Made by a program: the position numbers and the translations under genes
Source of the DNA: an uncultured Eubacteriales bacterium
GTDB lineage: Bacteria; Bacillota; Clostridia; Oscillospirales; Acutalibacteraceae
NCBI GenBank assembly: GCA_948762645.1
Contig: CAQBRY010000020.1
Coordinates: 1 to 21,261 of the forward strand
Direction: 5' to 3'
DNA: 21,261 bases
Shown here: positions 17,582 to 21,261 of the stretch, piece by piece
Layout of the letters: each line of letters begins with the position of its first letter
Position numbering within the stretch: the first letter of the stretch is position 1
Notes under the pieces: generated by a model
Told to the model about the DNA's origin: nothing
The model's input: the letters and a program-made list of their open reading frames with translations, nothing else
Database searches by the model: none

Positions 17582-18610
17582 TTAACTTATATCAACATCG
17601 AATTCTCTATAAAATTCCTTTGTATCAGATTGTCTGATAACAGAGGATTTATTATTTTCAAGCAGTTTTGTTATAGCATAAAGATCTATCCATATCTCAT
17701 TATTAGATTCTTTTTGTGATTCGTCAAAAATAAGTTCCAGTCCTAAATGTAAATGACTCTCCTTTATATTATTAATATTCTCTTTAGAACTATATCCTGT
17801 TCTTCCGACGTATCCTATGACGTCCCCAGCTTTGACCTTTTTACCTTCTTGTAAATCTACGTGATAAGGTCTGTTTTGTCTTAGATGAGCGTAGTAATAA
17901 TATCTTTTTTTGTCAAAACTTCTGATTCCTATTCTCCACCCGCCGTACTGATTCCATCCCATGACCTCTACTTCCCCCGACTCGACTGCTATTACGGGCG
18001 TACCGACGGCAGCCATAAGATCATGTCCCAGATGAGGTCTTGAGTAGCCGTAGGAGCGTGACGCACCGAAGTCGTCGTAATGACAAAACGGGAACGTCTT
18101 TGCAATCGGTGAAAAAACCTTCAAACCATATTTTTCTTCCCACTCTGAATTCTCCCCAGACTTCTTCTGCACTTTATATTCTCCCAAAAATCCCCCTAAT
18201 ACAGCCGTATATGCTTCATTATAATATCCGTAATTTTTCATATTTTTAGTTATGTCCCCTATGTTTTCGCCGTCTTTTAGTTTTTTTATAATTTCGTCCA
18301 TATCACTTTCTTTGTATCTTTTGAAGTCACCGCCGTACTTTGCTGCCAAATAAGACAATACTTCTATCCAGTTTATTTTAATATCACCACTATTCGTGTG
18401 GGAAGATATATCTGCGTCCATGGCCTTCTTCAGACATTCGTACGTAGGATGAAATTCTACGTATTTTATAAAATTTCCCTTGGACTTAGTTTCAGTATCG
18501 TTTTGTGCAAAAAAATTGTGCATAAATGCGAGCGTCCCCAAACCCAAAACCACGAAAAAAGATACAAAACATATTATAACTGTCTCTTTCCTAACTCTAA
18601 TCACAAACAC
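17582..18610 (-). CDS. Membrane-anchored M23 family metallopeptidase
   Basis: A zinc endopeptidase of the LytM/M23 fold, expected to face the cell wall and cut peptide cross-bridges. From the longest frame (346 residues, GTG at 18622) it has an N-terminal membrane anchor (14-34), a helical region (50-150), and an M23 domain at 175-300. Zinc ligands fit His197 and Asp201 (HLGHD) and His292 (SHLHLG), with catalytic His246 in YYAHL; VESGEVEVMGWNQYGGWRIG and GDVIGYVGRTGYS are typical of the clostridial group. I prefer the GTG at 18610, because AGGTGAT ends 7 bases before it; starts at 18622 and 18619 overlap that site. All catalytic residues are intact. Its partner may be spore or cell-division wall remodelling, but it is not clearly SpoIIQ. 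It converges with the Nif11-like gene and lies downstream of a terminator, so it needs its own promoter, which I could not define. Confidence 0.88.
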   Translation of the reverse strand: MFVIRVRKETVIICFVSFFVVLGLGTLAFMHNFFAQNDTETKSKGNFIKYVEFHPTYECLKKAMDADISSHTNSGDIKINWIEVLSYLAAKYGGDFKRYKESDMDEIIKKLKDGENIGDITKNMKNYGYYNEAYTAVLGGFLGEYKVQKKSGENSEWEEKYGLKVFSPIAKTFPFCHYDDFGASRSYGYSRPHLGHDLMAAVGTPVIAVESGEVEVMGWNQYGGWRIGIRSFDKKRYYYYAHLRQNRPYHVDLQEGKKVKAGDVIGYVGRTGYSSKENINNIKESHLHLGLELIFDESQKESNNEIWIDLYAITKLLENNKSSVIRQSDTKEFYREFDVDIS

Positions 18611-18680
18611 TTCTATCATCACCTGTATTTTTAAAAATCGTTATTTTATATGTATGTGCAAAAATCCTGCTTAATTACTC

Positions 18681-18710
18681 AAAAATAAAAAGCTCCTCTT
18701 TATGAGGAGC
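18681..18710 (-). terminator. Intrinsic terminator after the Cys-repeat protein
   Basis: On the minus strand GCTCCTC-ATAAA-GAGGAGC (18692-18710) is a perfect 7-bp GC-rich stem, followed by TTTTTATTTTT. It starts 8 bp after the stop codon of the gene at 18718-19236 and separates it from the M23 gene. Confidence 0.85.
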
Positions 18711-18717
18711 CCGTCTT

Positions 18718-19236
18718 TTATCCAAAACCTTTTGAGCATTTTACATAATTATTCTTCCTGGCCTGTTTTTCCGAAATCGCTATCTTCGACTCACTAAGGC
18801 AGTAACAATCGGAGTTGTGATAACATTTTCCTGTTTTTGTTATATACACAGTTCGTGTGATATTACTATCACAACTTTTGTTAATGCTTATCGTGTGATT
18901 GTCATTTATAATCGACGTATTTTTTGATTTATCACACGTCAGGTTGTCATTCTTAGTCGATAAATCGACAGGTACTTTGAATTTGGATTTTTCATCTTCA
19001 GCATTTGAACCGTCAAGTACACATTTTGCAGTATTTTTGTTTTTTACCGGTGTATTATCAAGATTATCGCACAAAATGTTACTGTTTTTGGATGGCAAAA
19101 TCCCAGTCCTATCACAATCCCGCGATAAGTCACTATTATTATTCGCGTTATATATCCCGAACGGAAGAAAAAACGTCGATATAATTATGATGAAAGTTCT
19201 GAAAATGTCCTGGAGTGATCTTTTGAGTCTTTTCAC
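18718..19236 (-). CDS. Exported Cys-containing repeat protein with C-terminal metal-ligand-like motif
   Basis: I cannot name this protein. From the GTG at 19236 it has 172 residues: a basic start and hydrophobic export segment (MKRLKRSLQD then FRTFIIIISTFFLPFG), an Asn/Ser/Asp/Lys-rich body, and a C-terminal module. The body has two imperfect repeats, KNSNILCDNLDNTPVKNKNT and KNDNLTCDKSKNTSIINDNHT, with further Cys-Asp pairs before and after. The C-terminus (TVYITKTGKCYHNSDCYCLS...YVKCSKGFG) resembles the His/Cys module often found at the end of exported clostridial proteins (VYITKTGKKYH..GC..L..S...C..C). The last Cys of that pattern is Gly here. The frame is open back to 19353, but GGAAGG before 19236 and the match of the extra part to a repeated non-genic element favour the later start. 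A strong terminator follows. Confidence 0.6.
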   Translation of the reverse strand: MKRLKRSLQDIFRTFIIIISTFFLPFGIYNANNNSDLSRDCDRTGILPSKNSNILCDNLDNTPVKNKNTAKCVLDGSNAEDEKSKFKVPVDLSTKNDNLTCDKSKNTSIINDNHTISINKSCDSNITRTVYITKTGKCYHNSDCYCLSESKIAISEKQARKNNYVKCSKGFG

Positions 19237-19255
19237 TCTCTTGAATCCTTCCAAT

Positions 19256-19363
19256 TCATACTCCAACGCCAGAGGCAGACATATAAGTCCCGCCCCTGTT
19301 TTGACGCGTTGGGCAGAACTTTGGAACATAATAAAAAGCGCGTAAGGCTGCACTAAAATACAT
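19256..19363 (-). CDS. Possible 35-residue small ORF in repeat copy A
   Basis: Starts with ATG inside repeat copy A (MYFSAALRAFYYVPKFC...), preceded by AAGGGACGG, and ends 20 bases before the GTG of the downstream gene. A similar small ORF starts at the same point of copy B (19628-19732). Substitutions between copies are spread over all codon positions, so coding is not shown. It could be a leader ORF coupled to the downstream gene, or an accident of the repeat. Confidence 0.2.
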   Translation of the reverse strand: MYFSAALRAFYYVPKFCPTRQNRGGTYMSASGVGV

Positions 19364-19376
19364 TTAAACCGTCCCT
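19326..19376. repeat. Direct repeat copy A (partner 19695-19745)
   Basis: 51 bp matching 19695-19745 at 41 positions without gaps, including a shared core TAAAATACATTTAA and CCGTCCC. Similarity extends outward on the left with small gaps (GCAGAACTTTG against GCAGAAAAACTTTG). The copies lie 369 bp apart in the same orientation and flank the hairpin locus. Confidence 0.75.
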
Positions 19377-19424
19377 TACACGCGTCTTTTCTTCCTTACC
19401 AGGAAGTCCGTTTTCTTTCGGATA

Positions 19425-19453
19425 TTTACATTTTCACACTTTTATGGTATACT
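19425..19453 (+). promoter_or_regulatory. Promoter of the candidate small RNA
   Basis: TTTACA (19425-19430), exactly 17 bp, TATACT (19448-19453); the expected start is near 19460, where the first hairpin begins at 19461. No reading frame follows on this strand before 20289. Confidence 0.65.
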
Positions 19454-19459
19454 TAATAA

Positions 19460-19567
19460 GTCAAGTGCTACTTATGTAGTTGCGCTTGAGGTAGTGTTTG
19501 TACCTTTTGCGTAGGGTTAACGTGTTGGTTCCACGTTAGCCTACTTGGCATTTTTATTATTTTTTCC
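19460..19567 (+). ncRNA. Candidate structured small RNA with three hairpins
   Basis: Downstream of a consensus promoter, three hairpins follow each other. H1 (461-489 of 19,000) pairs TCAAGTG with CGCTTGA and continues as CTAC-TTAT-GTAG with a 3-base bulge. H2 (19490-19504) is GGTA-GTGTTTG-TACC. H3 (19511-19544) pairs GTAGG with CCTAC and TAACGTG with CACGTTA around loop TTGGTTC, 12 bp in all. H3 is followed 6 bases later by TTTTTATTATTTTTT, which could end transcription, giving about 105-110 bases. H1 in coordinates is 19461-19489. I compared it by eye with SRP RNA, 6S, tmRNA and T-box leaders and found no convincing match. The family is unknown. It could also be a leader or attenuator left from a mobile element. 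Confidence 0.45.
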
Positions 19568-19583
19568 AAAAGTTCTAACCTTG

Positions 19584-19612
19584 ATTATACTATATTATAA
19601 TGTGTTTATCAA
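19584..19612 (-). promoter_or_regulatory. Minus-strand promoter facing the small RNA
   Basis: On the minus strand TTGATA (19607-19612), 17 bp, TATAAT (19584-19589). Transcription from about 19577 would run through the complement of the hairpin locus and repeat copy A towards the gene at 18718-19236, with a leader of about 340 bases. Confidence 0.55.
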
Positions 19613-19627
19613 CTATATTCTTATTTT

Positions 19628-19732
19628 TTATATAAAAATTTCCTCATAATATTTAAATACCACGCTTTGTCTTATTAAGCAGAAAAACTTTGAGGCGTAA
19701 TAAAATACGTATAAGGCAGCATTAAAATACAT
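19628..19732 (-). CDS. Possible 34-residue small ORF in repeat copy B
   Basis: Begins MYFNAALYVFYYASKFF at the ATG equivalent to that of copy A, preceded by GGGGGACGG. The two peptides agree well only over the first 16 or so residues. No promoter is evident. Coding status is unproven. Confidence 0.15.
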   Translation of the reverse strand: MYFNAALYVFYYASKFFCLIRQSVVFKYYEEIFI

Positions 19733-19745
19733 TTAAGCCGTCCCC
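19695..19745. repeat. Direct repeat copy B (partner 19326-19376)
   Basis: Second copy of the 51-bp repeat, 41 of 51 identical to copy A. Its right flank (CTCTTTTCCCTTTTACC) also resembles the flank of copy A (TCTTTTCTTCCTTACC) once a gap is allowed, so the unit was probably longer, near 100 bp. Confidence 0.75.
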
Positions 19746-19749
19746 CTAT

Positions 19750-20015
19750 TATTTCTATAAGTACCCTCTTTTCCCTTTTACCGTCAAATTCAAAATAAAA
19801 AATTTGTTCCCTCCCATGTTCCGAAATCTAATCTGACGTTTGTTATTGCCACAACTGTTTCTCCGCCTATAATTGTTCTTTTAATGTTGTGCGTCAGCAT
19901 TATCTTTAAATCCATTATGACTATATTGATCGTATGATTTTTCGGGAGCTAATTTTTCAAGCCACTTTTCACAACTCTTCTTTAATTTTACCACTACATA
20001 TTTATATAAAGTCAA
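19750..20015 (-). pseudogene. Fragmentary reading frames, possible decayed gene
   Basis: The minus strand shows three overlapping pieces in different frames that each look protein-like: 20015-19881 (ending SHNGFKDNADAQH), 19915-19790 (IKRTIIGGETVVAITNVRLD, FGTWEGTNFLF) and about 19815-19740 (FYFEFDGKREKRVLIEIIGG). Joined by frameshifts they could be one short decayed gene. I recognise no family. Between here and 20288 the DNA is AT-rich, with no further feature except the ribosome binding site of the next gene. Confidence 0.25.
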
Positions 20016-20288
20016 TTATATTAAAAATATTCCTTTATTGCTTACAGAAAAAAATTTTTTAATAAAAAAGTACCTAATTTTGTCGGCATCAAGCTTTAAT
20101 AGCTCAAGATTACATATGACTTACAATAATTAAAATTAAACCCTATAAACAAAATCTACAAATTATAATAATTTATATCTCCTTAAAATTAAAAATTTTT
20201 ATATTTTAAACAGTACTCAAATAATGTTATTAAAGTATCTTTTTGATCATATAAATTATATAAATAATTTTTTAAGGAGACAATTAAT

Positions 20289-20795
20289 ATGAATATGTCA
20301 TTTCCCTACAGCTCGGAACTTCCTTATCCTCCTATTGAAGTAAAAGAAAAAAATCCCCTTTATACTGCACAGATACTAAGTAATATAGGCGGCGAAAATT
20401 CAGAAATGTCTGCAGTAGCATCGTATTTCTATTGTAATTTGGTTACTCACGACTATCAAAATATATCAAATGCTTTCCACTACATTAGTATAATAGAAAT
20501 GAAGCATCTTGAAATTTTTGGTAAAATATCTCTCCAATTAGGCTCGGACCCAAGATTATGGAAAAAAACTAACAGAGGCATGATATATTGGTCTCCAAAC
20601 TATATAAAATATCCTAAAACTCTACATGCCTTATTAACAAATGCCTTACAGGGAGAAATAGCAGCTATAAATAAATACAAAAAACAATGTGAAACTATTA
20701 AAAATGATAACATCGTTAAAAATCTTGAACGAATTATAGAAGATGAAAAAATACATGTTGAGATATTCAAAGAATTAATCTCAAACATAAAATAA
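20289..20795 (+). CDS. Ferritin-like di-metal protein (rubrerythrin / Mn-catalase-like)
   Basis: A 168-residue four-helix protein of the ferritin-like superfamily. The metal ligands are visible as two Glu/ExxH pairs: Glu39 (GGENSEMSA) with Glu70 and His73 (IIEMKHLEIF), and Glu123 (LQGEIAAINKY) with Glu153 and His156 (DEKIHVEIF). The N-terminus SSELPYPPIEV is typical of a small clostridial family annotated as rubrerythrin or manganese-catalase/CotJC-like. Such proteins bind two Fe or Mn ions and often deal with peroxide; CotJC relatives sit in spore coats. There is no C-terminal rubredoxin domain. TTTTTAAGGAG lies 10 bases before the ATG; a second ATG (codon 3) is possible. The gene stands alone. 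The metal and reaction are inferred. Confidence 0.8.
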   Translation: MNMSFPYSSELPYPPIEVKEKNPLYTAQILSNIGGENSEMSAVASYFYCNLVTHDYQNISNAFHYISIIEMKHLEIFGKISLQLGSDPRLWKKTNRGMIYWSPNYIKYPKTLHALLTNALQGEIAAINKYKKQCETIKNDNIVKNLERIIEDEKIHVEIFKELISNIK

Positions 20796-20886
20796 TTTTA
20801 TAATTTTATTTAATTAACAAATATCCTCCGTAAAATAATAATTATGTTTTTAAAAATATTCTAAATTCTATGTAAATTCAAAAATC

Positions 20887-20917
20887 AAAAAATAAATTTA
20901 TTTTCAATTTATTTTTT
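20887..20917. repeat. A/T-only inverted repeat
   Basis: AAAAAATAAATT-TATTTTC-AATTTATTTTTT forms a perfect 12-bp stem with a 7-base loop, about 90 bp after the ferritin-like gene. It may act as a weak terminator for it. Lacking any G-C pair, it would be less stable than a normal intrinsic terminator. Confidence 0.4.
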
Positions 20918-21058
20918 TATATAATTATGTCAGTTTAAAATAGTATTTTTACATATGTCATCGCATGTAATTGCAAAATTAGTCCTTCTTATTTGAGTAT
21001 ACAATATAATTAAAATTCATATACACCCTACTTTTAAACTAATATAGGAGAAATACAT

Positions 21059-21261
21059 ATGAAATATGAATATACCACCAAAGGTACATGTGCACAAAAA
21101 ATCTTTTTGGAAATAGACAATGATAAAATTAAAAATATAATTTTTTATGGAGGGTGCAGTGGAAATTTAAAAGGAATTTGCTCGATTGTAAAAGGTATGA
21201 ACATATACGAAGTAATTGACAAATTAAAAGGTATAAAATGCGGAAATAAATCGACTTCTTG
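21059..21261 (+). CDS. TSCPD-domain protein, 3' end outside the window
   Basis: The first 67 codons of a small protein begin MKYEYTTKGTCAQKIFLEID and continue FYGGCSGNLKGICSIVKGM and IDKLKGIKCGNKSTSC. This is the TIGR03905-type TSCPD family, usually about 80 residues, with conserved Cys at each of these places; the C-terminal TSCPD motif is reached just at the edge, so only some 15 residues are missing. The same domain occurs at the C-terminus of some ribonucleotide reductases and other proteins. Its function alone is unknown. ATAGGAG 7 bases upstream supports the ATG. Confidence 0.85.
   Translation, partial: MKYEYTTKGTCAQKIFLEIDNDKIKNIIFYGGCSGNLKGICSIVKGMNIYEVIDKLKGIKCGNKSTS

Noticed and set aside
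17582..18622. Naming the M23 protein SpoIIQ
   Set aside because: The catalytic residues and anchor fit M23 in general, but I see no SpoIIQ-specific feature, and spoIIQ's usual neighbour spoIID is absent.
18899..19345. Plus-strand open frame of 148 residues opposite the Cys-repeat protein
   Set aside because: It has no ribosome binding site or recognisable motif, and the minus-strand frame has an export signal, repeats and a terminator placed directly after its stop.
19460..19567. SRP RNA, 6S RNA, tmRNA or T-box leader
   Set aside because: The SRP apical loop (GGAAGCAGC-type) and tmRNA tRNA-like ends are absent, length is wrong for 6S, and the TGGAACC seen on the minus strand is part of a stem and lacks the rest of a T-box leader.
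19460..19567. CRISPR array or tracrRNA
   Set aside because: There are no regularly spaced repeats, and no cas gene is in the window; two copies 369 bp apart do not make an array.

Overview
The window looks like chromosomal DNA of a low-GC, endospore-forming Firmicute, most likely a member of Clostridia. The evidence is strongly AT-rich DNA, AGGAGG-type ribosome binding sites with many TTG/GTG starts, SpoIVB next to Spo0A, the Gram-positive replicative polymerase PolC, and an MEP-pathway isoprenoid gene set (dxr, ispG). No species can be named from the sequence alone.

Layout. (1) 92-1816: remains of a large serine recombinase (TndX/TnpX-like), broken by stops and frameshifts. Its end lies 40 bp from the 3' end of a minus-strand tRNA-Leu(GAG) at 1856-1942, which has a good promoter. 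(2) 1943-2501: gene-free AT-rich DNA. (3) 2502-4673: spoIVB then spo0A, the standard sporulation pair; spo0A has its own promoter. The Spo0A DNA-binding domain looks normal, but its receiver lacks the usual acidic pair. (4) 4690-5079: a minus-strand XRE-type regulator with no ribosome binding site and a palindrome abutting its start. (5) 5278-15805: a tightly packed plus-strand housekeeping run, pyrH-frr-uppS-cdsA-dxr-rseP-ispG-polC. It covers UMP phosphorylation, ribosome recycling, the undecaprenyl carrier, CDP-diacylglycerol, two isoprenoid steps, intramembrane proteolysis and DNA replication, and is followed by an AI-2E-family membrane protein (15832-16953). (6) 17050-17568: a protein with a Nif11-like, double-glycine leader followed by one hydrophobic helix and a Trp-rich tail, with its own promoter. 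It converges on a membrane-anchored M23 peptidase (minus, 17582-18610). (7) 18718-19236: a minus-strand exported Cys-containing repeat protein followed by a clear intrinsic terminator.

(8) 19237-20288 is the least explained part. It has a compact three-hairpin segment behind a consensus promoter (candidate small RNA, about 19460-19567), a facing minus-strand promoter, two diverged direct repeats (41 of 51 bases identical) 369 bp apart that flank the hairpins and each begin a small ORF, and scraps of broken reading frame. It resembles a decayed accessory element. (9) 20289-end: a ferritin-like di-metal protein and the start of a TSCPD-domain protein cut by the window edge.

The best candidates for something undescribed are the orphan Nif11/GG-leader protein (17050-17568), the three-hairpin RNA locus with opposed promoters and flanking repeats (19326-19745), and the non-canonical Spo0A receiver. 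All are inferences from reading the sequence; no database search was possible.
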